Part shown: positions 35,732 through 45,986 of the stretch, piece after piece
Layout: each line of letters starts with the position of its first letter
How positions within the stretch are numbered: position 1 is the first letter of the stretch
Source of the DNA: Actinomycetota bacterium
Lineage (GTDB): Bacteria; Actinomycetota; Actinomycetes; Mycobacteriales; Micromonosporaceae
Length of the DNA stretch: 64,000 bases
Assembly (NCBI GenBank): GCA_005885555.1
Contig: VAWN01000042.1
Coordinates: 31,587 to 95,586 of the forward strand
Direction: 5' to 3'
The notes under the pieces: model-generated
Seen by the model: only the letters and a program-made list of their open reading frames with translations
Database searches by the model: none
What the model was told of the DNA's origin: nothing
Translations under genes and position numbers: made by a program

Positions 35732-36753
35732 CCGAACTGGCTGCGGCTCCCGTCATCGCCGGCCCGAGCGGCCGCGACGAGGTGCCGCTCATCGAGACCC
35801 GCAACCTCACCAAGCACTTCAAGGTGGGCGGCAACCTGTCCCGCCGGCGGCTGCACGCGGTCGACAACGTCAACCTGGTCATCCACCGCAAGGAGATCGT
35901 CGCGCTGGTCGGCGAGAGCGGCAGCGGCAAGAGCACGATCGCCCGGCTGCTGGCCCAGGTCTACCGGCCGAGCGGCGGGGAGATCCGGTACCTGGGCAGG
36001 CCGTTGTCGGTGCGGCGCAGCCGGCGCGACATCCTGGCCTACCGCAGCGACGTGCCGATGGTCTTCCAGGATCCGTTCAGCTCGCTCAACCCGGCGTACC
36101 GCGTGTCGCACGGCATCATGCGCGGCCTCAAGCTGCACCGCCCGGAGCTCAACCGGGCACAGCGGCAGGCCGAGGCCGAGCGGGTGGTCACCGCGGTGGG
36201 CCTGACCCCGGCCGCGGACATCCTCGACCGGTACCCGCATGAGCTGTCCGGCGGTCAGCGCCAGCGCATCGGGTTCGCCCAGGCGCTGGCGTACCGGCCC
36301 ACACTGATCCTCGCCGACGAGCCGGTGTCGATGCTCGACGTGTCGATCCGCATCGGCCTGCTCAACGTGATGGCGAAGCTGCGCGAGGACGAGAACGTCT
36401 CGTTCCTGTACATCACCCACGACCTGGCCAGCGCCCGGTACCTGTCCGACCGGCTGCTGGTGATGTACGCCGGCCACATCGTGGAGTCCGGACCGACCGA
36501 GTCGGTACTGGCGAACCCGAAGCACCCGTACACCCAGCTGCTGCTGTCGGCGGTACCGGATCCGCGTGCGCCGCTGGTCGTCGACGCGGAGAGCGACAAG
36601 GGCGAGCCGCCCCGGGTGATCGACCCGACGGAGGGCTGCCGGTTCCGGTGGCGCTGCCCGTACGCCGTCGACGAATGCCACCAGGTGACGCCGCTGCTGC
36701 GCATCCTCGGCCCGGACCACGCCGCCGCCTGCCACGTCGCCCAGCCCGACTGA
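35728..36753 (+). CDS. Importer ATPase, DppF/OppF type
   Basis: 341 residues; the ATG overlaps the previous stop (ATGA, 35728-35731). Motifs: Walker A GESGSGKST, Q-loop VFQDPFSSLNP, signature LSGGQRQRIGFAQAL, Walker B LILADEPVSMLD, H-loop ITHD. The C-terminal cysteine region is TEGCRFRWRCPYAVDEC. It is the last gene of the kinase-importer operon. No obvious terminator hairpin follows within 100 bp. Confidence 0.94.
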   Translation: MTELAAAPVIAGPSGRDEVPLIETRNLTKHFKVGGNLSRRRLHAVDNVNLVIHRKEIVALVGESGSGKSTIARLLAQVYRPSGGEIRYLGRPLSVRRSRRDILAYRSDVPMVFQDPFSSLNPAYRVSHGIMRGLKLHRPELNRAQRQAEAERVVTAVGLTPAADILDRYPHELSGGQRQRIGFAQALAYRPTLILADEPVSMLDVSIRIGLLNVMAKLREDENVSFLYITHDLASARYLSDRLLVMYAGHIVESGPTESVLANPKHPYTQLLLSAVPDPRAPLVVDAESDKGEPPRVIDPTEGCRFRWRCPYAVDECHQVTPLLRILGPDHAAACHVAQPD

Positions 36754-37067
36754 GCCGGGTGAATTCTGGTGCACGCCGGGACAATCACGGCTGTGTCGCA
36801 GCGTTCACGATTAGCGGGGAAACAGTCGGTGGTCCGTGCGGGCAACGGTTCCGGTGCTCGGCGGGACCGCTCGGCGGACATGAACAGATGGCTGGCCACC
36901 CAACGACACTGGCTGCGGTGGAGCAACTGGTCTGGAGCAACGTCAAAGCCATCCAACTGGCCGACCTCTGCCCCGGCGACATCGCCGAAGCCCACGCCGC
37001 CCGATCCGGCCTGCATCGCGTCGGAAGCAACTACCAAGTGTGCTTCAACCTCCTCGACCACATATCT
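36754..37067. other. Intergenic stretch without a convincing gene
   Basis: About 314 bp lie between the convergent importer operon and the 928-residue membrane protein gene. Base composition is less GC-rich than its surroundings. One plus-strand frame reads well for about 60 residues (AVEQLVWSNVKAIQLADLCP, then DIAEAHAARSGLHRVG), which could be a gene fragment. I see no ribosome site, strong terminator or repeat. Confidence 0.3.
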
Positions 37068-39854
37068 TCAACCACTGCCGCCGGACTGACCGGACCGCTC
37101 CGTCGGCGGGCACCAGCTCGCCGGCTGCAGGTCGGCATGCACGCCGCACAACCCTTGCAGCTGTGGCGGCTGCCCCCGCTCGACCCGCAGGACGGCGATC
37201 GACTTGTCCGCCGGTACCCGTGCGGTCGGCGTGCTGCCGAATGCGATCCGGCCGCTCTCGCCATCGAGTTGCAGCGTGCTCAACTCATGCCAGACGCCAC
37301 CGGCGGTCACCGGAATCTGGTGGTCCTGCCGCAGGTGCGTCGCCGCATTGATCATCGCGAAGGTCGCGTCGTACGCGAGCTCCATCGACCCGTCGAGTGA
37401 GGAATCGCGGTCCGCCCCGCACTCGTCCTTGAACAGCCTGTCCAACTCGTTGTAGACCGCGTCATTCGTGCACGACCTCGGTCCGATCGCGAAGGACATG
37501 AAGGCGTACGGAATCTCCGGGTTCTGTGTTCGCTTGGTGCTGTCTGCCACGTAGCGGGCGGTATCGTCGTCGCCGATGATACGCGGCGGATGGTCCTTGC
37601 AGTGCGCGAAGAACCCGCGGAGAAGCTCCTCGAAGTCCTCCTGCCGGCCGGTGAAGAAGAGCAGACCGTCGTACCGGCAGGCATCCTCGGCAACGGATGC
37701 CGCGGACGGATCGGTGCCGGGTAGTCCCTGTGGCGTGAAGTTGACCACGGGGTCAACGGCGAACCCGGCGTCCGCGAAGGACTTCCGCACGTCCCTGGTG
37801 AGATTCGCGCTGTAGGTGTCTGTCGGATCAGCCGAGGCGAGAATGCGCAGGTGTGTCGATCCGAACGTCGCCCGCGCGTATCCCGCGGCAACCGCCGCCT
37901 CCCGGATGTTCTGGGGTGATACCTGGAAATACAACGGTGAGGCCTCGACCAGGTTGTCCGCGGACAGCGTGGCGGCGACGATCGGCAGCCCTGCCTGACT
38001 CAGTATGTCGATGGCGTCGAAGGTCGGCTTGCGGCTCTGATCCAGACCGACCACCCCGACGATGCTCGAGTCTCCGGCCGCCATCCGGACGACAGTCCGC
38101 GCCATGTCGGTCCCGTGCGCCATGCTGGTACCGCCGTTGGCGATCAGTACCCGGACTATCGGTTCGTTCGCACCGCTGAGGGCCAACTGGCGGGCCTGCG
38201 CGATCGCCACACCCTCGAGCCGTTCCCGGGCGGTCACCAGTTCGCTGACCGGGTGTGCAGCGGAGGTGAGGGCGGCGACGTAGACGAGGGTTACGTACGG
38301 CCGGCTCGGGCTTGCCGCATGCTGCTTGACCGCCTCTACGTTCAGTTCGTGCACCTTCCGTTCCACATCGGCCAGCCGGCCGTTGGTCGGCTCGAAAACA
38401 TGCGAACCGTCACTGACACCGATGCACTCCTCACCGACACTCATGAACCATTCGGCGCCCACCGCTCCCGGAAGCGCACCGCAATGTTGCTCGCGGTAGT
38501 CGAAGCCGGCGAAGGCGAGTACCCCGATGAGCGTCACCGCGGCCAATCCGGGAACCCAGCGGCTCGACAGCAACGGTGGCCGGTCGATTGTGAAGCCCTC
38601 CAGGACATCGAGCTCCTGGGCGGCCCGCACGTACCGCAGCCGCACTTCCCGGGCTTCGGCCGGCACCCTGCCCGGCTCCGGAATCGCCGGAGGTATCCGG
38701 ATCAGCAGGTACCAGGCGGTCGGCGTGCGGCTGCGGCTGTTCGACGAGAACCTGTTGCGCCACGCCTCGTATCCCCGCCCGGCATTCGCCGCGTCCCATA
38801 CGCCGACCTCGGGATTGCTGCGGCGGGGATCGACCGCGTACGGCGGCACCTTCTCACTGCCGCTGACGACGAGCAGCGGATCGAACGCACCCGTCTCATT
38901 GCGCACGTCGTTGATGAGCTTGAGGAGTCGGTAACCGCCATTGGCGCGGGTGATGCCGTCGAGCAGGACGACGGCGTAGGTCATCCGCCGGGCGCCGGCC
39001 AATCGCCACGGCCACCGTCCGTACGCGCGACGGAGATCCTCAAGAAAGGAGTTCACCAGTAGACGCAGCATCTGGTCCGGGTTCTCTTTCCCGTAGCCGT
39101 CCTTCGTCAGGCGCTCGGCGAACCCGACGAAGGTACCGGGATCCTGTGGCGCAAGGTTGGGCTGGCGCAGGAACCAGCGGTACGGCGTGCTGAGGATCGG
39201 GATACGACCGCTGACCTTCACGGCGAACCAGAGCGGGGGAATCAGCGTCAGAAGCCGCCGTACCCATGGAGTGATGCGAGTGACCTCGGCCAGCGTTTCG
39301 GTGGTCGCCGTGAGGATGCGCTCGTCCGGCCGGACCACGATGTCGCGCTCGCGGAGCCTCTCCCGCAGCACCCGGTCCGGATCCTTGACTTCGGACCCGA
39401 GGGACTGCCCCATGAGCCAGTAGAGCAACCCGAAGTGGCGGAACCGGATCCGGCCGTACCGCGAGTTCCGGCCGCTGAACAGCTCACGCGAAATTCCGTA
39501 CAGGATCTCCCGGATATTGTCCACGTCCTTGGCCGTCGGAGGCGGTACGTCCTCGCCCGGTGCGAGATCCGGCCTGAGCTGCGGAGTGAATTGGTGGAGC
39601 GCATGTGGAATCCGTCCCGGTCGCGCCCGGTCCAGATACTCCGTGGCGATCGCGGGAAGCAGTTGCTGGGTGCCGTCGCGGACGAGACACACCATGGGGA
39701 TGCCCATCCGGCCGGCCCGCCGGCGGCCCAGCCGTGCGCCGAACGGCGCCTCGCCGAACCGCGGTCGGCGGATCAGTTCCCTGACAAGATTGATCACGCC
39801 GCCGACGCCGGGGAAGATCGGCATCCTCGTTGAACTCTCGGCAGAGTCACTCAA
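37068..39854 (-). CDS. Large membrane receptor-like protein: NTPase-like N-domain, TM, type 1 PBP domain
   Basis: 928 residues. The cytoplasmic N-terminal 430 residues resemble NTPase-like regions of actinobacterial sensors, with a Walker-B-like strand (YAVVLLDGI) and NGGYRLLKLINDVRNETG, but where a P-loop is expected there is MGIPMVCLVRDGTQQLLP, without GKT. One transmembrane helix (VPGLAAVTLIGVLAFAGF, about 450) leads to an outer type 1 periplasmic-binding fold of branched-chain amino acid type (VRVLIANGGTSMAHG, GVVGLDQSRKPTFDA, GLPIVAATLSADNL, LLFFTGRQEDFEELL). The start may be TTG at 39854 (GGGGAG ahead) or ATG at 39824. It probably senses an extracellular ligand and signals inward. No transport partners are adjacent. 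Confidence 0.7.
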   Translation of the reverse strand: MSDSAESSTRMPIFPGVGGVINLVRELIRRPRFGEAPFGARLGRRRAGRMGIPMVCLVRDGTQQLLPAIATEYLDRARPGRIPHALHQFTPQLRPDLAPGEDVPPPTAKDVDNIREILYGISRELFSGRNSRYGRIRFRHFGLLYWLMGQSLGSEVKDPDRVLRERLRERDIVVRPDERILTATTETLAEVTRITPWVRRLLTLIPPLWFAVKVSGRIPILSTPYRWFLRQPNLAPQDPGTFVGFAERLTKDGYGKENPDQMLRLLVNSFLEDLRRAYGRWPWRLAGARRMTYAVVLLDGITRANGGYRLLKLINDVRNETGAFDPLLVVSGSEKVPPYAVDPRRSNPEVGVWDAANAGRGYEAWRNRFSSNSRSRTPTAWYLLIRIPPAIPEPGRVPAEAREVRLRYVRAAQELDVLEGFTIDRPPLLSSRWVPGLAAVTLIGVLAFAGFDYREQHCGALPGAVGAEWFMSVGEECIGVSDGSHVFEPTNGRLADVERKVHELNVEAVKQHAASPSRPYVTLVYVAALTSAAHPVSELVTARERLEGVAIAQARQLALSGANEPIVRVLIANGGTSMAHGTDMARTVVRMAAGDSSIVGVVGLDQSRKPTFDAIDILSQAGLPIVAATLSADNLVEASPLYFQVSPQNIREAAVAAGYARATFGSTHLRILASADPTDTYSANLTRDVRKSFADAGFAVDPVVNFTPQGLPGTDPSAASVAEDACRYDGLLFFTGRQEDFEELLRGFFAHCKDHPPRIIGDDDTARYVADSTKRTQNPEIPYAFMSFAIGPRSCTNDAVYNELDRLFKDECGADRDSSLDGSMELAYDATFAMINAATHLRQDHQIPVTAGGVWHELSTLQLDGESGRIAFGSTPTARVPADKSIAVLRVERGQPPQLQGLCGVHADLQPASWCPPTERSGQSGGSG

Positions 39855-39950
39855 CGCCGCTCCCCACAGTCGACTGTTCCCGATCTCCGCTCAGCAGACA
39901 GATTAGCGGCGGCCGACAGACGGGGGTACGGACAGATGTCCGACATGGCA

Positions 39951-39984
39951 GGGGCCGGCGGACGCCTCCAAGTCCGCCGGCCCC
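39951..39984. terminator. Strong hairpin downstream of GH2 gene
   Basis: GGGGCCGGCGGAC, an eight-base loop, and GTCCGCCGGCCCC form a perfect 13-bp stem 12 bases beyond the GH2 stop. No T-tract follows on the minus strand. It probably ends GH2 transcription and shields the upstream region of the receptor-like gene. Confidence 0.75.
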
Positions 39985-39995
39985 CTCTACTTCCC

Positions 39996-42827
39996 TTATG
40001 CGACCAGGTCCATCTTGCCGACGTTCCAGCCGGACAGGCTGACCACCGGCGGGGCACCCTTCAGGTCCGCGGCACGGTAGGTGACCGTCAGGGTCTGCGA
40101 CTCACCCGGGAACAGGGTGATGTCGTTGTCGCTCCACAGCCCCGACGTCACCTGGTTGTCGCCGGACTGCTCGCCGCCGCCGGCGGTACCCCGGCGCAGG
40201 TCCGTGCGCAGGAAGAACGCGACGGCCGAGGACGAGGTGTTGGTGACGGTCACCGTCGACACCCGGTCGGCACCGTTCGGCCCCGGCTGGTTCTGCGTGC
40301 TGGCCGTCGCGCTGACCTTGCCCTGCGCCAGCGAGTGCAGCGCCTGCAGGTTACCGAACTGCGTCATGGTGGCCTGCGGGTTGCCCAGCGTCTTGCCCCA
40401 GTTGACCACGTCGGCCTGGGTGGACAGCCAGTACACGTTGCGGTCGACGACGGTGCCGCCCTGCTTGACCAGCAGCTCCACGAAGTAGGTCTTCGCGGCG
40501 GCCGGCGGGGTGGTGGCCGCCGGTACCTTCGGGGTCAGCACACCGGTACGCACCTGCTGGCTGGACAGGCTGATCGCGGTCGCCGTCTGGTCGTCGAGCA
40601 CCTTGCCGGACAGGTCGATGACCCGGCTCTGCACGGACACCCCGGACTGCGTGCCGCCGCCGAGGTTGTCGACGGTCACGCTGTTGTTGTCGTACCCGTA
40701 GAGCGCGTGCAGCGTCTGGTTGGCCTTCTTGGCGCCGAAGAAGCTGCCCGCCTGGTCGCCGTCGGAGTTGTACAGCGTCCACAGCAGCGACGGCCAGCCC
40801 TTGTTCGCCTGCCAGTAGATGGTGCCGGTGGCCGGCGTCGGGCTCTTCGTCGAGTGGTGCACGAACGCCTCGAACTGTGCCCGGGTGTTCTCGTAGTTCT
40901 GCAGCTGCGCCTCCTGGACGTACCCGTTCAGGTCCGACCACTTGCCGTACCGGTTGGTCAGCGCCTGGTCGAAGACGAACAGCGTGCCGAACTTGTACCC
41001 GCCGTGCCCGGTCTCGTAGTTGGCGTGGTACTGGTTGCTGCCCGGGTTCTGCCACAACGCCTGCAGGTCCGCGGCGGACATGAACCGGTTGAGCGAGTCC
41101 AGCGTCGGTACCGTGTCCCCGGCGCTCTGCTCGCTGTCCAGCCCCCAGGACCCACCGGCGTTGGTCCGCGAGGAGTCACCGCTGTCGACGTGCGTGGTGT
41201 CGTACCAGTAGCTGGGCGGCACGTAGTCGTAGGGCCCTTCCTTCTCGCCCGACGGCCCGAGCTTGGCGCTGCTCTTGTACTCCGCCGACGACACGATCGG
41301 CACGTCGAAGTCGGCCTGCTTGAACGCTTGCAGCGAGACGTTCTCCTGCGCCGGTACCGGGTTGTTGTCGCTCCAGCTGAACGTGACCACGCTCGGGTGG
41401 TTGCGCTCGTTCTGGCCGACGGTCAGCGCGGTCAGCGCCATGATGGAAAGGTCGGCCTGGCTGGGGGTACCGCCCGGTTCCCAGGCGTCGCAGCACTGGT
41501 ACCCGGCGTCGATCATCATGCCGGCCGCGTCGGCCTGCCGGTAGAAGTCCTCCGGCATGAAGTGGCCTTCCAGGCGCAGCATGTTGATGCCGAGGTTCTT
41601 CAGGATGGCCAGCTGCCGGGCGATGTCGGCGGACGAGTAGTGCAGGAACAGGTCCGGTACGAAGCCGGCGCCGCGCACCACGAACGAGCGGCCGTTGACC
41701 GCGTAGCGGCGCACCCCCTGCGGGGCGATCGTCGACTTGCCGACCAGCGACGAGGTGACCGTGCGGATGCCGAAGGTCGAGCTGGTCGAGTCGGTCACCG
41801 TGCTGCCCTGGGTCAGGCTGGTGGCGACGGTGTACAGCGGTGCGGCGCCCATCTGGTACGGCCACCAGATCGCCGGCTTGGTGATGGTGGTCGCCGGCAG
41901 CGAGACGGTCCTGGTGGAGTGCGCGGCCACCGTCACCGGGGACTGGACGGTGACCGGGGTACCACCGCCCGGTGGCGTGATCGTCGCCTTCACGGTGCCG
42001 GTCTGGGAGCTCGCGGTGTTGTTGGTGACGTCGGTCTTCACCGTGACCGCCGAGGTCGACAGGTCGGCCGCGGTGTTCTGCACGACGTGCGTGTTGCTCT
42101 CGCTCAGCCCGTTCGCGATCTTCAGCTGTACCGGGAACTGGATGCCGGTGTTGAGGTCCGGCGGGATCTGGTTCCAGTCCACGTCGTCGAGGGTGAACAT
42201 CGAGCTGGGGTCGTTCGGGTACATCTTGACGGCCAGCGAGTTCGTGCCGGCCTTCAGCGTGCCGGTCACGTCGAAGGTGAACCGGGTGTAGGCGCCGGTG
42301 ACGGTCGACTTCGTCGCCACCTGCTTGCCGTCGACGAACACGTCCGCCGCGCCGACCACGCCGTTGACGATCAGCGTCGCGGTCTGGCCGGCGGCGAGGT
42401 TGGCGGTGAAGTCGGTGCGGTACCACCACGGCACCTTGAACCTCGCCACGCTCACCGGACCGTTGGAGCTGGTGAAGCCGAAGCACTTGCGCATGTTGTC
42501 GGAGAAGAAGACGTTGGGGCAGCCGCCGCTCTGCAGCAGCGCCTCGATCTCGGTACCCGGGGCACCGGCGTCGTCCGGGGTCACCGACAGCCAGCCCGAC
42601 GTGCTGAAGCCGGGCGTGGAGATCTGCTGCCCGGTCTGCGTGGCGGTGGCGCTGGTGAGCACCTTCCAGCCACCGGTACCAAGGGTGATCGGTGCGGCGG
42701 GCCTGGCCGCGGGCGTACCCGCGGTGATCGCGGCCCGCGCGGACGCGGCCGTGACCAGTGCCAGCGCCGCACCGGCGAGCGCGAGCAGTCGGAGGGGGAC
42801 GTGTTTGCGGCGCGCCGGTTCGGTCAT
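39996..42827 (-). CDS. Secreted GH2 exo-beta-glucosaminidase / beta-mannosidase-like enzyme
   Basis: 943 residues. A signal peptide (LLALAGAALALVTAASARA) is followed by the GH2 sugar-binding jelly roll, Ig-like domain and TIM barrel. Barrel landmarks are NMLRLEGHFMPEDFY, YQCCDAWEP, FSWSDNNPVP (Asp at the acid/base position used in the exo-glucosaminidase/endo-mannosidase branch instead of Asn-Glu) and a later SEQ near GGSWGLDSE as candidate nucleophile. Two C-terminal Ig-like domains follow. The branch includes chitosan exo-glucosaminidase (CsxA type) and plant N-glycan endo-beta-mannosidase; I cannot decide between them. The ATG at 42827 has AGGAG eight bases upstream. The AT-rich leader to 42984 contains TGTTTAAC-type sequence similar to the ROK leader at 53.3 kb. 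Confidence 0.85.
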   Translation of the reverse strand: MTEPARRKHVPLRLLALAGAALALVTAASARAAITAGTPAARPAAPITLGTGGWKVLTSATATQTGQQISTPGFSTSGWLSVTPDDAGAPGTEIEALLQSGGCPNVFFSDNMRKCFGFTSSNGPVSVARFKVPWWYRTDFTANLAAGQTATLIVNGVVGAADVFVDGKQVATKSTVTGAYTRFTFDVTGTLKAGTNSLAVKMYPNDPSSMFTLDDVDWNQIPPDLNTGIQFPVQLKIANGLSESNTHVVQNTAADLSTSAVTVKTDVTNNTASSQTGTVKATITPPGGGTPVTVQSPVTVAAHSTRTVSLPATTITKPAIWWPYQMGAAPLYTVATSLTQGSTVTDSTSSTFGIRTVTSSLVGKSTIAPQGVRRYAVNGRSFVVRGAGFVPDLFLHYSSADIARQLAILKNLGINMLRLEGHFMPEDFYRQADAAGMMIDAGYQCCDAWEPGGTPSQADLSIMALTALTVGQNERNHPSVVTFSWSDNNPVPAQENVSLQAFKQADFDVPIVSSAEYKSSAKLGPSGEKEGPYDYVPPSYWYDTTHVDSGDSSRTNAGGSWGLDSEQSAGDTVPTLDSLNRFMSAADLQALWQNPGSNQYHANYETGHGGYKFGTLFVFDQALTNRYGKWSDLNGYVQEAQLQNYENTRAQFEAFVHHSTKSPTPATGTIYWQANKGWPSLLWTLYNSDGDQAGSFFGAKKANQTLHALYGYDNNSVTVDNLGGGTQSGVSVQSRVIDLSGKVLDDQTATAISLSSQQVRTGVLTPKVPAATTPPAAAKTYFVELLVKQGGTVVDRNVYWLSTQADVVNWGKTLGNPQATMTQFGNLQALHSLAQGKVSATASTQNQPGPNGADRVSTVTVTNTSSSAVAFFLRTDLRRGTAGGGEQSGDNQVTSGLWSDNDITLFPGESQTLTVTYRAADLKGAPPVVSLSGWNVGKMDLVA

Positions 42828-42984
42828 CGGGTCGCTCCTGGACGACAAGGGGTGCTTCGACGGACGAAGAATCAGGCGGACGATCAGGACGGCTAGCTAA
42901 CAGTTAAACAGGCTGCCAGATAACATATCACTGATCTTCGCTATATCGAGAGGGTCTCCGCCCGCCGAAACACCCCGGCTGCCG

Positions 42985-43823
<839 letters not shown>

Positions 43824-43827
<4 letters not shown>

Positions 43828-44834
43828 CGCGACCTCCTGCGGGACACTTGATCGATGGTCACCGCGAGGATCACCAGGATGCCGGTGATCAGCGTCTGGT
43901 AGATCGACGCGACGCCGATGAGCTGGAGCCCGTTGCGGATGACGCCGACGATGAGCGCGCCGATGAGGGTGCCGAGGACGGTACCGCGGCCGCCGAACAG
44001 GCTGGTGCCGCCGAGCACGACGGCGGTGATGCTGTCGAGGTTGTCGGTCTGGCCGGCCTGCGGGTCGCCGACGCCGGTACGGGCGACCGACAGCAGCGCG
44101 GCGATGCCGTAAACCAGGCCGGCGGTGGCGTACACGCCGACCAGTACCCGGTTGGTGGGGATACCGGTCAGCCGGGCGGCCTCGGGGTTGTTGCCGACCG
44201 CGTACACGTGCCGGCCCCACGCGGTCTGCCCGAGCAGGTAGGCGAACAGCAGGAACAGCCCGATCGTCACGATCGAGCCGTAGGTGATGTCGGTATCGCC
44301 CAGCGTGAAGGTGTTACCGAGCGCGGTGAGCAGCGACGGTACCCCGGTGACCGTCTGCTCCTGGGAGTAGATGTGGGTCAGCGCGAAGGCGATGTTGAGC
44401 ATGCCCAGCGTGACGATGAACGGCGGCAGCGGTACCCGGGTCACCAGCAACCCGTTCGCCAGCCCGAACGCGGTCGCCACGGCGAGCCCGATGAGCAGGG
44501 CCAGCAGCGGCGGCACGCCACTGTGGACGGCCAACCGGGTCATCACGATCGAGCTCAACGCCATGATGGCGCCGTTGGACAGGTCGATGCCGGCGGTGAG
44601 GATGATCAGCGTCTGGCCGATGGCCAGGGTACCGACGACCATCACCTGCTGGATGATCAGCGAGAAGTTGCCGCCGGTGAGGAACCGGTCGGTGCGTAGC
44701 GAGAAGAACGCGCAGGCGATGATCAGCGCCGCCAGCGGTCCCAGGGTGGAGCCGCTGAGCAGGCGCTGCCGCAGTGACGGCGGCGGGATGTCGGCCGGCG
44801 CGGCCGGCTCGGGGGGCGCGGTCGTCGTGGCCAT
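43824..44834 (-). CDS. Sugar ABC importer permease, FrcC/RbsC type
   Basis: 336 residues, about ten hydrophobic helices. Family marks are LIILTAGIDLSNGAIMALSS, PPFIVTLGMLNIAFALTHIY, GRHVYAVGNNPEAARLTGI and LDSITAVVLGGTSLFGGRGT, as in ribose/fructose permeases. It begins with a Pro/Ala-rich cytoplasmic tail. The start lies three bases after the binding-protein stop. The gene order binding protein-permease-ATPase matches the frcBCA arrangement. Confidence 0.93.
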
Positions 44835-44837
44835 GGC

Positions 44838-45875
44838 TCAGCCCCAGCAGTTCGCGATGCCGTACGCGACGTCCTTGGACTCGACGCCGGACGCCGGTTT
44901 GGCGGTGATCAGGGTGACCCCGGTGTCGGTGTACCCGGACGGCTTGGCGCCGCTGTTCGCGAAGTTCACGATCGCGTCCACGCCGAGGCTGGCCATCTTG
45001 ATCGGGTACTGCTGCGAGGTCGCCGCGATCCGCCCGTCCTGGATGGCCTTGACGCCGACACAGCCGCCGTCCACCGACACCACCAGTACCCCGGACTTGC
45101 CGGCCGCCTTCAGCGCGGTGTCCGCGCCGAGCGCCGCCGGCTCGTTGATCGTGTACACGAGGTTGATGTCCGGGCTCTTCTGCAGGCAGTTCTCCATCGC
45201 GGTCTGCCCCTTGGCCTGGTCGCCGGCCGTGTCGAGGCTGCACACCACCTGCGGGTCGGTCGCCTGCTGCTTGGCGTCCGGGGTGATCCCGGAGACGCCG
45301 AAGCCGGACAGGAACCCGTTGTGGCGCAGCACCCCGACGGTGATGCCGGGCGCGAGGTCCAGCGTCGCGATCTTCGCGGTCTTGCCGGCCATCGTCGCCT
45401 TCGCGTACTGGCCGATGAGCTGCCCGGCGGTGAAGTTGTTCGTGGCGAACAGGGCGTCCACCGCGCTCTGCGGATCGGTCGGCGTGTCCAGCGCGATGAC
45501 CAGTACCTTCTTGGCCCGCGCCTTCTCGATCGCCGGCACGATCGCCTTGGTGTCGCTCGGCGTGATCATGATGCCCTTGACGCCCGCGGCGACCATGTTC
45601 TCGATCGCGGTCACCTGGCTGGCGTTGTCGCCGTCGAACTTGCCCGCGGCGGACATCAGTGTGGCGCCCTTGGCCTTGGCCTCCTTCTCGGCGCCCTCCT
45701 TCATCTTGACGAAGAACGGGTTGGTGTCGGTCTTGGTGATCAGTCCGACCTTGATTCCGCCGGAGCTGCCACCCGAGGACGAGCTGCTGGATTTGCCGCA
45801 GGCGGTGATCGCCAGTACCGCCGCGACGGCGACGACGAGCAGGCCGGCTGCGCTTCGGGAAGGAGTGGACAACAT
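44838..45875 (-). CDS. Sugar-binding lipoprotein, FrcB/RbsB type
   Basis: 345 residues. The lipobox (VLAITACGKS) is followed by a Ser/Gly linker and a type 1 periplasmic-binding fold: VGLITKTDTNPFFVKMKEGA, NMVAAGVKGIMITPSDTKAI, VIALDTPTDP, and NLVYTINEPAALGADTALKA, the last typical of fructose-type binders (FrcB). The ATG at 45875 is preferred; the frame includes an upstream TTG. An inverted repeat GTGGAA-N11-TTCCAC at 45926-45948 in the divergent gap may be an operator. Substrate is probably a monosaccharide. Confidence 0.92.
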   Translation of the reverse strand: MLSTPSRSAAGLLVVAVAAVLAITACGKSSSSSSGGSSGGIKVGLITKTDTNPFFVKMKEGAEKEAKAKGATLMSAAGKFDGDNASQVTAIENMVAAGVKGIMITPSDTKAIVPAIEKARAKKVLVIALDTPTDPQSAVDALFATNNFTAGQLIGQYAKATMAGKTAKIATLDLAPGITVGVLRHNGFLSGFGVSGITPDAKQQATDPQVVCSLDTAGDQAKGQTAMENCLQKSPDINLVYTINEPAALGADTALKAAGKSGVLVVSVDGGCVGVKAIQDGRIAATSQQYPIKMASLGVDAIVNFANSGAKPSGYTDTGVTLITAKPASGVESKDVAYGIANCWG

Positions 45876-45925
45876 CAATACAGCCTGATGTCCGCGGTGC
45901 CGGAACGGACCACGGCTTCAAGTCA

Positions 45926-45948
45926 GTGGAAACGCCCAGTGGTTCCAC
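45926..45948. promoter_or_regulatory. Candidate operator between divergent genes
   Basis: GTGGAA-N11-TTCCAC lies between the sugar-binding lipoprotein gene and the polytopic membrane protein gene. Symmetry suggests a dimeric repressor site, but the arms are short and it could be chance. Confidence 0.3.
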
Positions 45949-45986
45949 GGATGCGCGACCGGTACCGGCACCGGCAGGCTGGCGCC

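Noticed and set aside
36769..37089. Short plus-strand frame in the gap after the importer operon.
   Set aside because: Its composition (Ser/Thr/Pro runs at the end) and lack of a ribosome site do not support a gene; another frame there reads better but is only a fragment.
37068..39854. Idea that the receptor-like gene was recently acquired because GGTACC is sparse in it.
   Set aside because: The neighbouring importer operon and GH92 gene have similarly low or lower densities, so GGTACC scarcity alone is not evidence of transfer here.
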